64,000 bases of DNA from positions 2,520,001 through 2,584,000 of the forward strand of contig NZ_CP011801.1 of the NCBI RefSeq assembly GCF_001273775.1. Direction: 5' to 3'. This DNA is from Nitrospira moscoviensis (GTDB lineage Bacteria; Nitrospirota; Nitrospiria; Nitrospirales; Nitrospiraceae). This document shows positions 8,317 through 17,424 of this stretch, piece after piece (positions within the stretch are counted from its first letter, which is position 1; each line of letters starts with the position of its first letter). A program made the translations under genes and the position numbers. The notes below the pieces were generated by a model, which did no database searches, had not been told where the DNA came from, and was given only the letters and a program-made list of their open reading frames with translations.

Positions 8317-10265
8317 GCCGCCGCCTTTCGTAGCGAGAAATAAAAGGTTGCGCCCCCGTCCACTTTCCCTTCGCCCCACACCCGGCCGCCGTGGCGGTGG
8401 ACGATGCGCTGCACGATCGCCAACCCGACGCCCGTTCCGTCGAAGTCCTCTTTGCGGTGCAGCCGCTGAAACACCCCGAACAGCTTGTGCGCGTATTTCA
8501 TGTCGAACCCCACGCCGTTGTCCTTCACGTAGTAGACGGCCGCGTCGGCCTGGACGTCGTCCGGCAGCCACCCGACTTCGACGCGCGCCGCTTTGGCGTA
8601 CCGGGTGTACTTGAACGCGTTTCCCAGCAGATTCGTCCAGACGAGCTTCAGCAGCCGCTGATCGCCGCGGCACGGCGGCAAGTCGGCCATCCGCAAATCG
8701 ATCGTTCGGCTCTCGTTCAGCCGCTGCAGATCGTCCGCCGCGTCGCGGGCCAGCGCCGTCATGTCGATCGACCGGAGCTGCATGCTCTGACGGCTCAGCC
8801 GTGACAGTTCCAGCAAGTCGTCGATCAGCTCGCCGGCTTGGGCGGCTGCCTTGCGGACGATCGTCAAGCAGCGCTGGCCTTCGGCGTCCAATCGGGGCCC
8901 ATTGTCCTCCTCTATGATGCGGCTGAAGGCGTCGATCGTGCGGAGCGGCGCCCGCAGATCGTGCGAGACGGAATAGGAAAAGCTTTCCAGTTCATTGTTG
9001 GCTTCGGCCAGCGCGATCGCTTGCTTCACCATCGCCTGGTTGGCCGCCGTCAAGGCCGCGTCCCGCTCCAGCAGCGTCTGCTCCCCGCGCTTCTGCGCGG
9101 TGATGTCGCGGGCGATCTTGGAGGCGCCGATGATCCGGCCCTGCGGGTCCACCACCGGCGAGACCGTGAGCGAAATGTGCAGATCCACGCCGTCTTTCCG
9201 CCGGCGGACGGTGTCGTAATGCTCGATCTTCTCCCCCCTGACGAGCCGCCCCAGAATGTGCGGACCTTCGTCGTGCCGGTCCGGCGGGATCAGCCGGCTC
9301 ACGGGCTGTCCGATCATCTCTTCGGCGGTGTAACCGTACAGCCCCTCCGCGGCCCGGTTCCAACTCGTGATGACGCCGTGCAAGTCCATCCCGACGATGG
9401 CGTCGTCGGACGACGTCACGATGGCCGCTAAATTGGCGAGCGCCTGCTCCGCCTGTCTGTTCTCGGTGATGTCCATCAGCATGTTGACGGCGCCCGTTAT
9501 GGTCCCGGCCGCGTCCCTGATCGGCTCCAAGTTCGGGATCACGTGGCGCCTCGTACCGTCCGGCCGTTCGACGATGACTTCTTCGCCGCGCACCGCGCGG
9601 CCTTCCCGCAAGCCGATGGCCATGGGACATTCCTCTAACGGCAGCGGCGTCCCGTCCGGCCGGTGGATCTTCCACGATCCGCACCACCGATCCTCGCCGA
9701 CCTCCGGTTCCCGCCCCCACAGGGCGGCCGCCGCCTGATTGTAGAGCGTGATGCGGCCTTCCCGATCGCAGGTATACACCGCCGCCGGAAGCGCATGAAT
9801 GAGCTGTCGATACCGGTCCTCGCTGTCGCGCAGGGTCGCCTCGGCCTGCTGGCGGGCCAGAATTTCGCGCTTGAGGCCCGTGATCTCCTCATTCAGCCGC
9901 AGGAACCCGCGCGCGGCTTCGCCGTAGGGCGCGACGCGCAGGCAGACCGTCGTCGCGCTCTTCGACGTCCCGCGCTCCAACAGCCCGCCGTACAGACGGC
10001 ATCGCGCGAATGCGCCTTTGGCCTGCCGGATGTGTCCCGCAAACGGCAGCGGCGCCGCCGTGCGGCAGGAACGGTCGAGGAGCTCCCGCACCTCGGCGTC
10101 CGTCGTTCCCACGAACCGGTTCAGCGGCAGCCCGATGAGCCGCTCCGCGGCGGTGTCGACCAACGCGGCAAACGCCCTGTTGGCCCGGACGATGACGCCG
10201 TCGGCCGACACGATGACCAACGGATCAGGCACGCACTCCAGCAGCGCAACGATGGCTTTGGACAT
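8313..10265 (-). CDS. PAS-domain histidine kinase
   Basis: 650 residues without membrane segments. Three PAS domains (about 5-115, 148-265, 275-390, the last with [19 protein letters not shown]) lead to a HisKA domain ([15 protein letters not shown], His435). HATPase_c (about 535-645) follows, with [20 protein letters not shown] and [12 protein letters not shown]. The HisKA subtype is the one that pairs with Rcp1-like regulators, and such a regulator overlaps its 3' end. It begins 3 bp after the stop of the metanogen-output gene. The cytoplasmic signal is unknown; PAS domains bind heme, flavin or small ligands. Confidence 0.92.
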   Translation of the reverse strand: MSKAIVALLECVPDPLVIVSADGVIVRANRAFAALVDTAAERLIGLPLNRFVGTTDAEVRELLDRSCRTAAPLPFAGHIRQAKGAFARCRLYGGLLERGTSKSATTVCLRVAPYGEAARGFLRLNEEITGLKREILARQQAEATLRDSEDRYRQLIHALPAAVYTCDREGRITLYNQAAAALWGREPEVGEDRWCGSWKIHRPDGTPLPLEECPMAIGLREGRAVRGEEVIVERPDGTRRHVIPNLEPIRDAAGTITGAVNMLMDITENRQAEQALANLAAIVTSSDDAIVGMDLHGVITSWNRAAEGLYGYTAEEMIGQPVSRLIPPDRHDEGPHILGRLVRGEKIEHYDTVRRRKDGVDLHISLTVSPVVDPQGRIIGASKIARDITAQKRGEQTLLERDAALTAANQAMVKQAIALAEANNELESFSYSVSHDLRAPLRTIDAFSRIIEEDNGPRLDAEGQRCLTIVRKAAAQAGELIDDLLELSRLSRQSMQLRSIDMTALARDAADDLQRLNESRTIDLRMADLPPCRGDQRLLKLVWTNLLGNAFKYTRYAKAARVEVGWLPDDVQADAAVYYVKDNGVGFDMKYAHKLFGVFQRLHRKEDFDGTGVGLAIVQRIVHRHGGRVWGEGKVDGGATFYFSLRKAAA

Positions 10266-10268
10266 GGC

Positions 10269-10811
10269 TTAGATCCCTTTGAAATACTCCCGCCCATTCG
10301 TTTGTTCGGCGCCGGACGTCGGTTGCAGGTACACGACCACGCGGCAACCGGGATCGTGTCGCGCGATGGTGTGCTCCAGCGCCACTTTGGCATAGCCCAA
10401 GTTCTCCGCCGCGATCGAGCCGAACACATTGGAGGTCATCATACAGAGCGCCGGCCGGTCCAACACCTTGTCGCCGAACGGACATCGCCGGTTGCCCAGG
10501 ACGATTTTCTCGTCGCTTTCCTCGATGACATAGAAATCGCCCTGGATCCGCCGCTTCAGATCGACCAGGACATCGCGCACTTGCTCGCGGCTCAGGTGGG
10601 ACACCTGCAAGGCTTCTTTGTAGTCGGCGTTGATCTGGTCGCCGATCTTCTGTCCGACCACGCTGACGAAGCCGGAGGCCTCTTCGAGCCCGACGACGTC
10701 TTGCAGCGTCCCGCTCAATTCACGGATCAGCATGCGAGTGAACAGATCCCGCTCCAGCGGAATATGCAGCCCTGCGACAAGGGCTTCCGACTGATTATTG
10801 GTGGAAGACAT
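10269..10811 (-). CDS. Metanogen output domain (MetOD1)-like protein
   Basis: About 180 residues, start MSSTNNQ at 10811 with AAAGGAG at ideal spacing. The C-terminal half has the V4R-like signature RCPFGDKV, then [24 protein letters not shown], where two conserved Cys could bind a metal or redox cofactor. In other organisms this domain follows MEDS or DcmR modules as an output or sensing part. Here it stands alone as the first gene of the kinase operon and may modulate the PAS kinase. A 9-bp repeat hairpin lies immediately upstream. Confidence 0.7.
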   Translation of the reverse strand: MSSTNNQSEALVAGLHIPLERDLFTRMLIRELSGTLQDVVGLEEASGFVSVVGQKIGDQINADYKEALQVSHLSREQVRDVLVDLKRRIQGDFYVIEESDEKIVLGNRRCPFGDKVLDRPALCMMTSNVFGSIAAENLGYAKVALEHTIARHDPGCRVVVYLQPTSGAEQTNGREYFKGI

Positions 10812-10825
10812 CGGCACTCCTTTCT

Positions 10826-10934
10826 GGTCTTTCTGGTCTTTCTGGTCTGTTTGGTCTTTCTGGTCTGTTTGGTCTGTCTGGTCTGTTTGGTCTGTCTGGT
10901 CCTGGCACCAGATAGACCACGCACCAGATAGACC
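10826..10934. repeat. 9-bp word-repeat hairpin, element 3
   Basis: About nine copies of GGTCTKTYT followed by CACCAGATAGACC twice. The far end again carries GCACCAGATAGACC. It lies between the hybrid kinase gene upstream and the metanogen-output operon. Confidence 0.9.
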
Positions 10935-10938
10935 TTCT

Positions 10939-12972
10939 TCATTTTCCCGCCAGCACGCCTTGGATCGCCCGATGGAGCTCGTCCACCGCCGCTTCTTTCG
11001 TCAGCAGCACATGGGCGCCCGCGCGCCTCATCGCCTCTTGATTCTCGCCTTCGGCGTTCACGGACAACCCGATCACCGCCGTCTGCGGATGTTCGGCTCT
11101 CATCCGCGCCGTCGCCTGGATGCCGTTCATCCTCGGCATGTTGATGTCCATCACCACGACGTCCGGCGCCAGCCGTTCGGCGCCGGCGACCGCCTCTTCC
11201 CCGTCGGCCGCTTCTCCGACGATCTCCACGTCGGCATACGTCTCCAGCACGCTGCGCAGTCCCTGCCGGACCATGGCATGGTCGTCCACGAGCAGCACGC
11301 GGATCCTCGCAGTGTGGAGCTTTGAGTCAGAAAGCGTTGAGCGTTGAGGTACAGCCCTTAGAGCTCCTGAATGTCTTACTTCGTTCCCGAGCTCAATGCC
11401 CAATGCTTTCCCACTCAATGCTTCCTTGCCGCCGAGCGGCAGCGTGAGCGTCGCCGTCGTTCCCTGCCCGGGCCCGCTGTCGAGGTGGAATGAGCCGCCG
11501 AGCGCGCGCATGCGCTCGCGGATGCTGAACAGGCCGAACTTCGACGCGACGGTCATCGAAGGGCCATCCGCGGCCAGGGCCTCCGGATCGAACCCGACTC
11601 CCCGGTCCTGCACCTGAATGCAGAGCTCCCCGTTGCGCTGCGCCAGCGACACCGTCGTCTCCCGGCACTGCGCATGCTTCGCCGCATTCATCAACAGCTC
11701 GCGCACGGACTGAAAGAGCAGCATCTCTTGATCGCCCGGCAGCCGGTTCCAGGCGCCGTCCGGCGCGGACACCGCGACCGCGAGGCCGTGCCGGCCCATC
11801 TGCTCGCCCAGCCACTTGACCGCCGCCGGCAACCCGAAATCGTGGAGCACCGGCGGGCTCAGGTCCGCCACCAGCGTGCGGGTGTACCGGAGCGACTCGT
11901 CCAATACGTCTTCGGTCTGGGCGATCAGGCCGGCGCAGCGGGGCGGCACATCGGCGATCCGCTTGGTCTGCGACAGCTTCAGCCGCCCCAGCACCAGCAT
12001 CTGCGCCAGATGATCGTGCAGCTCCGCCGCCAGCCGCTTCCGCTCGCGCTGCTCGGTCACGTTCAGCTCCGTCGCCAGCGCGCGCAGGCGCTCCTGCGAC
12101 TGCATCAATTCCTGCGTGCGCTCATCCACCAGCTGCTCCAACTGCCCGGCGAACGACCGCAGTTGATCCTCCATCCGCCGGCGCGGGGTGATGTCGGTGG
12201 CGATAACGCACAGGGCGTAGGGCCGCTCGTCGGCGTCCCGCAGCAAGAACCTTTGCGATAAATACGTATGGAGGCCGTCCGGCTGCTTGAGCTGCTCTTC
12301 CGCCACCTGGAGCCGGCCGGTCTCCCACACCCGCTCGTCACGGGCGCGCATCGGCTCGGCCGCGGCGGGCGGATACAGGTCGCCTTCCATGCCGCCGACG
12401 ACGTCCGCCCGCTCCACGCCCAGGACCCGGGCGCACTGCTCGTTCATGAAGAGGATGCGCCCGCTTCGATCCTTGATGACGATGGCGGACGGCGCGCGGT
12501 CCAGAATCGCGCGCAATTGTCCTTCGCTCTTGCGCATCCCGTTCAACGTCAGCTGCAGTTGCTGCTCGCTGCGATACAAGCGCACGAGCGCTTTCACCGT
12601 CGCCAGCAGCTCATCCGGCTCGACCGGCTCGACGAGATAGCCGTCCGCGCCCAGCTCCAGCCCGCTGACCTTGTCCTCGCGCCGCACGGCAAACGCGGAG
12701 ATCAACAACACCATCGTCGACGCCGTGGCTTGGTCCCCTTTGAGCGAGCGGCAGACTTCCAATCCGTCGATATCGGGCAGCTTCACGTCCAGCAACACCA
12801 GTTGCGGCCGGACCTCCTGCGCCAGCCGCAGCGCCTCGGCACCGCCGGCCGCGTCGACGACCCGATAGCCCGCCCGGCGCAGAATGCGTCCCTTGGCGTA
12901 CCGCGCCGCTTCGTCGTCATCGACGTTGAGAATCGTGACGGCGCCGGGGTCGTAGGGATTGCGCTCGTTCAT
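10939..12972 (-). CDS. Hybrid kinase REC-PAS-HisKA_3-HATPase-REC with repeat-derived linker
   Basis: About 677 residues from [10 protein letters not shown]; an in-frame start at 13107 would add a tail that looks non-native. The order is REC1 (12-130, Asp62), PAS (150-265), HisKA_3 ([15 protein letters not shown], His319) and HATPase_c (about 415-513). Next come a 37-residue linker (about 517-553) and a NarL-like REC2 (557-675, Asp609 in VVVMDINMP) without any helix-turn-helix. The linker is encoded by a palindromic intergenic-type element that lies in frame, so kinase and regulator genes seem to have been joined there. A paralogue at 28168-30225 has the same junction. Confidence 0.88.
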   Translation of the reverse strand: MNERNPYDPGAVTILNVDDDEAARYAKGRILRRAGYRVVDAAGGAEALRLAQEVRPQLVLLDVKLPDIDGLEVCRSLKGDQATASTMVLLISAFAVRREDKVSGLELGADGYLVEPVEPDELLATVKALVRLYRSEQQLQLTLNGMRKSEGQLRAILDRAPSAIVIKDRSGRILFMNEQCARVLGVERADVVGGMEGDLYPPAAAEPMRARDERVWETGRLQVAEEQLKQPDGLHTYLSQRFLLRDADERPYALCVIATDITPRRRMEDQLRSFAGQLEQLVDERTQELMQSQERLRALATELNVTEQRERKRLAAELHDHLAQMLVLGRLKLSQTKRIADVPPRCAGLIAQTEDVLDESLRYTRTLVADLSPPVLHDFGLPAAVKWLGEQMGRHGLAVAVSAPDGAWNRLPGDQEMLLFQSVRELLMNAAKHAQCRETTVSLAQRNGELCIQVQDRGVGFDPEALAADGPSMTVASKFGLFSIRERMRALGGSFHLDSGPGQGTTATLTLPLGGKEALSGKALGIELGNEVRHSGALRAVPQRSTLSDSKLHTARIRVLLVDDHAMVRQGLRSVLETYADVEIVGEAADGEEAVAGAERLAPDVVVMDINMPRMNGIQATARMRAEHPQTAVIGLSVNAEGENQEAMRRAGAHVLLTKEAAVDELHRAIQGVLAGK
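11318..11422. repeat. Palindromic TTGAG-word element C1, inside a coding sequence
   Basis: An imperfect inverted repeat. On the minus strand the left arm is GCATTGAGTGGGAAAGCATT followed by GGGCATTGAGC. The right arm, read as complement, is GCTTTGAGTCAGAAAGCGTT followed by GAGCGTTGAGG, about 24 of 31 positions matching. The loop of about 40 bp includes TTACTTCGTTCC. It is read through in frame as the linker between kinase and receiver. The same element occurs at 28621-28728 and, in part, at 26334-26376. Confidence 0.75.
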
Positions 12973-13145
12973 ACCGGCTGTTCCTGCATGGAGATCCCCC
13001 ACACCTGCGCCTCCCCCCGCGCCTTGCTTCGTCTGTCGTATCACTTCATCAGCGGGTCGAAAATCTGGAACAACGAGTGCTCGCCATCGAACAACGGCTG
13101 GCATCACAGCCTAACCGGCGCTGCGCCTCGCTCCAAAACCGCACA

Positions 13146-15317
13146 CTAGCTTTTCGCGGTCTGCATCCCGATCAACGCCTCCTCCAGCACCCGTCTGATC
13201 GCCGCCGCCGAGAGATCGTTCTTGCTCAGCACCGTGCGGGCGCGCGCGAGGCGAGCGTCCTGGTCCGGGATCGGCGCCAGCGAGGTCACCACCGCGACGG
13301 GAATGGCCGCCATCGTCTGATCGGCCTGCAGCTCCGCGAGCACCTGAAAGCCGTCGGCCCCCGGCATATTGAGATCCAGCACAATCAGCGCCGGCTTCAG
13401 CCGGCGCGCCAGCGCGAGCCCTTCTTCGCCGCCGGCCGCTTCGGCGACCACACAGCCCGTCCCGCCGAGATGGCGGCGCAGAATGTAGCGGTCCGCTTCC
13501 TGATCGTCGATGATGAGCACGAGCGGCGGGCCGTGAGCGGCGATCCGGGCGACGCCGGTCGCCCGTTCCAGCCGCTCCAACAGCCAGTCTCGACGCACGG
13601 GCTTGAGGCCGTAATCGTCGGCCCCGAGCGCCAGGCCTTTGCGTTGGTCTTCCACCGACGAGACGATGAACACCGGAATGCCCTTCGTCTCCTCCCGCCC
13701 CTTCAATTCGGCCAGCCACTGCCAGGCCGACTCGTCGGGCAGCAGAATGTCGAGCACGACGGCCGCCGGGCGGTGCCGCCGCAACTGTTCCCGGGCCTGG
13801 AGAATGCTGCCCGCCGGGATGATCTGGAAGACCGTGCGGCGCAAATATTTTTCATACAGCAGTCTCGTCTCCGGCTCGTCCTCCACCACCAGCACCGGGA
13901 TACGGTCCGCCTCCGGCTCCACCACCGGCGGTTCGGACAGGTTGCCGTCATCTTCAGCGGCGGCCGCATAGGTCACGGGAATGACGGCGACGAACCTGGA
14001 GCCGGCGCCGAGGCGGCTGGTCACACGCACCGACCCGCCGAGCAGCTCCGCGAGCTTGCGGCAGAGCGGCAGCCCGAGTCCGGTGCCCTTCACCTTCCGC
14101 TGAATCGGATGGTCGATCTGGGAAAACTCCTCGAAGATGCGCTCTTGATCCGCTTCCGCGATCCCGATGCCCGTGTCCGCCACGGAAAACGCCACGGCGT
14201 GCCCGTCGTCGACCGACTCGGCGCGCACGCGCACCTCGCCCCGCTCCGTGAACTTGACGGCGTTCGAGATGAAGTTGCGGAGAATCTGCGAGACCTTGCC
14301 CTCGTCCGTCCGCATCGGCGGCAGCCCTTCGGCCTCCTCGAACACGAGGGCGACCTCGTTCGACACGAGCAGCGGACGGAGCATGCCGCGGAGCGCGCTG
14401 AACAGCGTCGCCACGTCGAACGGCGCCGGCCGCACCTCGATCTTGCCCGCTTCGATCTTGGCAAGATCCAGGAGGTCGTTCACCAGCTCCAGCAGGTCCT
14501 CGCCGCTTTTGCGGATGTAGCGGACTTGCTTCTCCTGCTCGGCCGTCAGCTCGCCGTCGGCGCGGTCCAGCAAGAGTTGGGATAGCGCCAGCACGGCGTT
14601 CAGCGGCGTGCGGAACTCGTGGCTCATGTTGGAGAGGAACCGCGATTTCATTTCATCGGCCCGGCGTAAATGGCCGGCCTTTTCGTCCAGCTCGGCGTAG
14701 AGCGCCACGACGCCGCGATTCGTGTCTTCCAATTCGCGGTTGAGCCGGACCAGCTCCTGCTGCCGCTCGTGCAGCTGCTCCAGCGCGTGCAGCAGCTCCT
14801 GGTTTTGCTGCCGCACTTCCTCGATGGGATTTTGCGGGACATGCGTCTCGATCTCCCGGCCGAGCCGTTCCACCGCCTTGGCGGTGAACAGAGCCGCGCG
14901 CTTCGGCAGGAGCTTGGCGAGCCGGATCGCCGGGCGGCCGCCGATCGGCTGCACCTCGCACTGATCCATTAGACGGCCCGCCGCCTGCAGCGCGACGGAC
15001 CAATCCTCCGGCGGCGGGGGAGCCGCGGCCCGAGGCGCCGGGGATTTGGAGCCGGCCGGCTGTTTGCGGCCCTGGACCGGCTCCGCGATCCGCACGATGA
15101 GCACTTGCGGGACCGTCTCGCCCTCCAGGAGAAACTCGACCTGCGTCAGGGTCTTCTGATGCCGGAAGACGCGGACGATTTCCGAGACCGCGGTGGCGAT
15201 GCGCGTCCGATCCTGCTCGTCGAACGAGAGCTCGGCGGCCACCCGTCGAGCCCGCTGCCGCGCCGTCACCACGTCGTCTTCGTACTTCACCGTCAGGCTG
15301 GTGATGAGATGAGGCAT
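13146..15317 (-). CDS. Hybrid histidine kinase of the stressosome operon, degenerate RsbT-like N terminus
   Basis: 723 residues. The N terminus (about 8-80) matches the first half of RsbT-type kinases (ARRVAAELSFDEQDRTRIATAVSEI). It has VRVFRH where the ATP-binding ARN of the N-box should be, and lacks the G-boxes. A Pro/Ala linker and a long coiled coil (165-220) follow. Then come HisKA (FLSNMSHEFRTPLNAVL, His233), HATPase_c (about 335-450, with GTGLGLPL) and two receivers (about 475-590 and 598-715). Such kinases close RsbRST-X operons and carry the stressosome signal into a phosphorelay. The ATG is next to a 9-bp repeat hairpin. Confidence 0.88.
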   Translation of the reverse strand: MPHLITSLTVKYEDDVVTARQRARRVAAELSFDEQDRTRIATAVSEIVRVFRHQKTLTQVEFLLEGETVPQVLIVRIAEPVQGRKQPAGSKSPAPRAAAPPPPEDWSVALQAAGRLMDQCEVQPIGGRPAIRLAKLLPKRAALFTAKAVERLGREIETHVPQNPIEEVRQQNQELLHALEQLHERQQELVRLNRELEDTNRGVVALYAELDEKAGHLRRADEMKSRFLSNMSHEFRTPLNAVLALSQLLLDRADGELTAEQEKQVRYIRKSGEDLLELVNDLLDLAKIEAGKIEVRPAPFDVATLFSALRGMLRPLLVSNEVALVFEEAEGLPPMRTDEGKVSQILRNFISNAVKFTERGEVRVRAESVDDGHAVAFSVADTGIGIAEADQERIFEEFSQIDHPIQRKVKGTGLGLPLCRKLAELLGGSVRVTSRLGAGSRFVAVIPVTYAAAAEDDGNLSEPPVVEPEADRIPVLVVEDEPETRLLYEKYLRRTVFQIIPAGSILQAREQLRRHRPAAVVLDILLPDESAWQWLAELKGREETKGIPVFIVSSVEDQRKGLALGADDYGLKPVRRDWLLERLERATGVARIAAHGPPLVLIIDDQEADRYILRRHLGGTGCVVAEAAGGEEGLALARRLKPALIVLDLNMPGADGFQVLAELQADQTMAAIPVAVVTSLAPIPDQDARLARARTVLSKNDLSAAAIRRVLEEALIGMQTAKS

Positions 15318-15425
15318 GGTCGATTATGGTCTGTCTCGTCTGCCTGGTCTGCCTGGTCTGTCTGGTCTGTCTGGTCCGGTCTTTCGACGAGATAGACAAA
15401 ATAGACGAGATAGACCAGATAGACC
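15318..15425. repeat. 9-bp word-repeat hairpin, element 4
   Basis: Left arm with about five units (GGTCTGTCT, CGTCTGCCT and similar) and right arm with AGATAGACA, AAATAGACG, AGATAGACC. It lies between the phosphatase fusion gene and the hybrid kinase gene within the stressosome operon. Confidence 0.88.
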
Positions 15426-15430
15426 GTTTG

Positions 15431-16435
15431 TCAGCCCTTCTCTTTGATCACCACCACCGTGGCATCGTCCCGGCCCCGCGTATGGTCGCGGTACAGCACG
15501 CCCGCCATGAGGCTGGGATCGCGCGCGAGCAGTCCCGGATACTGGTTCGCATCCCAATGCGTGCCGATCCCGTCGCTGTGCAGCACGAGGACGGACTGCG
15601 TGCGCCAGGGATGCGCAAATTCGGAGACCTTGCGGTGCTCATGGCCGAGGATGCCGTTATAGGACACCAGATGGCGCCGCTCGTCTCCGTTCAGTACCTG
15701 CGCGGCGATGTTGCCCACGCCCGCGAAGCGCACGACGCCGGCCGGCCCGTCCAGCACCGCGACGCCGAACGCCGCGCCCCGCGTCGGCCGCGCGGCCTCG
15801 TGGGCCGCCTGCACCAACTCGACCGGCCCCCGGCTCCCCTGCGCCGATCGGACCGCCTCGATGATCGACTGCGCGGCGGCCGACGCGAGCGGCCCATGCC
15901 CCAGCCCGTCGGCCACGGCGCAGACCCACCCGTCGGCGAACCAGCCCACGAACCAGCCGTCGCCGCAGACCGTCTCGCTCGGCTTCGGTTGCTGCACGAC
16001 GCCGACGAGCTGGGCGTACGGCGTCGGGCTCCGCGTGCCGCGCGGCACGACCCGGGCGACGATCGCCGTCCCCTTCCCCGGCTGCGAATAGAGGTCGAAC
16101 TCCGCAGCCGTCCGGAGCACGGCGCCCAGGCCGGTGCCGGGACTGCCGGCGGTGGAGTAGCCGTCGCCGAGCGCGCGCGCGACGTCGCCGATGCCCGGCC
16201 CCCGATCCAACGACAGCACTTCTACGCCTTCCTCGCCCGCGGCGCCGAGACGGCGCAGGAGCAATTCCCCGCCGCTCGCATGTTTGACCAGGTTGGTGGC
16301 CAGCTCGGTGACGACGAGCGCCAGGTCGCTCGCCGCCGTCTCATCCATGCCCGCTTCATGCGCCAGATTCGCCGCCGCCCGGCGGGCCGCGGCAGGCTGG
16401 CTCGCCTCTGTCACCTCGATCCGTAGTTGAGACAT
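15431..16435 (-). CDS. RsbT-type ATPase fused to RsbX/SpoIIE-type phosphatase
   Basis: About 334 residues from MSQLRIEVTEA. A longer start at 16495 would put codons inside a hairpin, so it is less likely. Residues 5-135 form an anti-sigma/RsbT-like HATPase with an intact N-box (ALVVTELATNLVKH), DRGPGIGD and a Gly-rich lid. Residues about 145-330 form a PPM/SpoIIE-type phosphatase of the RsbX kind: ETVCGDGWFVGWF, AVADGLGHGP and LVLHSDGIGTHWD carry the metal-binding Asp residues. RsbX removes phosphates from RsbR and RsbS to reset the stressosome. It lies directly downstream of rsbT. Confidence 0.88.
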   Translation of the reverse strand: MSQLRIEVTEASQPAAARRAAANLAHEAGMDETAASDLALVVTELATNLVKHASGGELLLRRLGAAGEEGVEVLSLDRGPGIGDVARALGDGYSTAGSPGTGLGAVLRTAAEFDLYSQPGKGTAIVARVVPRGTRSPTPYAQLVGVVQQPKPSETVCGDGWFVGWFADGWVCAVADGLGHGPLASAAAQSIIEAVRSAQGSRGPVELVQAAHEAARPTRGAAFGVAVLDGPAGVVRFAGVGNIAAQVLNGDERRHLVSYNGILGHEHRKVSEFAHPWRTQSVLVLHSDGIGTHWDANQYPGLLARDPSLMAGVLYRDHTRGRDDATVVVIKEKG

Positions 16436-16446
16436 GCCTAAGTCTG

Positions 16447-16514
16447 ATGTGGTGATTTCGTGATTTGGTGAAGTTTCGGAGTTCACTTCACTCAATCACC
16501 ACATCACCACATCG
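16447..16514. repeat. 8-bp word-repeat hairpin, element B1
   Basis: The left arm is ATGTGGTGATTTCGTGATTT plus GGTGAAG (8-bp words GGTGATTT / CGTGATTT). The right arm is its approximate complement, with CAATCACC ACATCACC ACATC. It ends in ATCGTACTT, the same box that ends element B2 at 52534-52612. It lies between rsbT and the phosphatase fusion. Confidence 0.75.
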
Positions 16515-16522
16515 TACTTTCT

Positions 16523-16927
16523 TCATTTCCATCTCACGATCATCACGGTCGTACCCTTGCCCGGTTCCGATCGGAGATCGAAGTCGTTGACCAAGCGCTT
16601 CGCCCCCCCGAGGCCCAGTCCCAGGCCGCCGCCGGTGGAAAACCCGTCTTTCATCGCCTGCTCGATGTCCGCGATGCCGGGTCCCCGATCGGCAAAGACG
16701 ATCCGCACGCCGCGCCGCAGGCCGTCGTTGAAGGTTTCCAATTTCATCTCGCCGCCCCCGCCGTGCACGAGCGTGTTCCGCGCGAGCTCGCTCGCCGCCG
16801 TGACGAGTTTGGTCTGATCGACCAGGGACAGGCCTTGGGCGACCGCGCAGTCGCGGACCAGTTGCCGCGCCTTGATGATGTCGTCGACCGACTGGAGGGC
16901 GACCGACTCAGCGCGCAGGACGGCCAT
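16523..16927 (-). CDS. rsbT: Stressosome switch kinase RsbT
   Basis: 134 residues, the normal RsbT length. A HATPase of the GHKL type with N-box AASELARNTLVHG, G1 box FADRGPGIAD and Gly-rich lid DGFSTGGGLGLGLGG. It phosphorylates RsbS and RsbR under stress and is released to act on a partner. The gene overlaps rsbS by 20 bp, as usual for translational coupling in this operon. No RsbU phosphatase is encoded in the window, so the target may be the downstream fusion or hybrid kinase. Confidence 0.93.
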   Translation of the reverse strand: MAVLRAESVALQSVDDIIKARQLVRDCAVAQGLSLVDQTKLVTAASELARNTLVHGGGGEMKLETFNDGLRRGVRIVFADRGPGIADIEQAMKDGFSTGGGLGLGLGGAKRLVNDFDLRSEPGKGTTVMIVRWK

Positions 16928-17291
16928 TGGTCGCGACCTTTCCGGCCGTCTTGAGCAGCGTCATGCCGGCGTCCACGTTCAGCGCCGTCCGGACGCCGGG
17001 CAACGCCATGCCCAGTTCGACCAGCGTGATCGCGACCGCCGGCCGCATGCCGACGACCACCGTTTCGGCGTCCAGCACCTTCGACATGGCGGCGATGTTG
17101 CCGATCATGCGGCCGATGAACGAATCGACCACCTCGACCGAAGAAATATCGAGCAGCACGCCCCGCGCCCGCTGCTTGACGATTTGTTCGGTCAATTCAT
17201 CCTGCAGGGCCATCGCCACGCGGTCGTGCATGTCGACCTGAATGGTCACGAGCAGGTACGGGCCCATCTTCAAGATTGGAATGCGCTCCAT
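16908..17291 (-). CDS. rsbS: Stressosome scaffold protein RsbS (STAS)
   Basis: 127 residues, one STAS domain. It opens with the RsbS-like IPILKMGPYLLVTIQVDMHD and has GVLLDISSVEVVDSFIGRM. The Ser of VDSF corresponds to the phosphorylated Ser59 of Bacillus RsbS. RsbS builds the stressosome with RsbR and holds RsbT until phosphorylated. AGAGG precedes the ATG at 17291. A repeat hairpin separates it from rsbR; it overlaps rsbT downstream. Confidence 0.93.
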   Translation of the reverse strand: MERIPILKMGPYLLVTIQVDMHDRVAMALQDELTEQIVKQRARGVLLDISSVEVVDSFIGRMIGNIAAMSKVLDAETVVVGMRPAVAITLVELGMALPGVRTALNVDAGMTLLKTAGKVATNGRPAR

Positions 17292-17313
17292 CGTCGAACC
17301 TCTGTTAAGCCCC

Positions 17314-17417
17314 GTTTGTTTGGTTTATCTGGTTTGTTTGGTTTGTCTTGTTTGTTTGGTGCGTGCTTTCCGATCAACCAGACAAACGAGACAAACGTTC
17401 GGTCAACCAGACAAACC
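17314..17417. repeat. 9-bp word-repeat hairpin, element 5 (GGTTTGTTT variant)
   Basis: Same plan as the other elements, but the word is GGTTTGTTT and the right arm is ACCAGACAAACGAGACAAAC. A GGTGC box follows the left arm. Both arms show the same C-to-T change, so base pairing is kept. It lies between rsbR and rsbS. Confidence 0.88.
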
Positions 17418-17424
17418 TCTCGCG

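Noticed and set aside
11318..11422. The kinase at 10939 as two separate genes (kinase and NarL-like regulator)
   Set aside because: The frame is continuous with no stop and no Shine-Dalgarno with start codon at the second receiver, and the paralogue at 28168 is fused in the same way.
16435..16495. Longer N terminus (20 extra residues) of the phosphatase fusion
   Set aside because: The extra codons lie within hairpin B1 and the start at 16435 matches the usual beginning of the RsbT-like domain.
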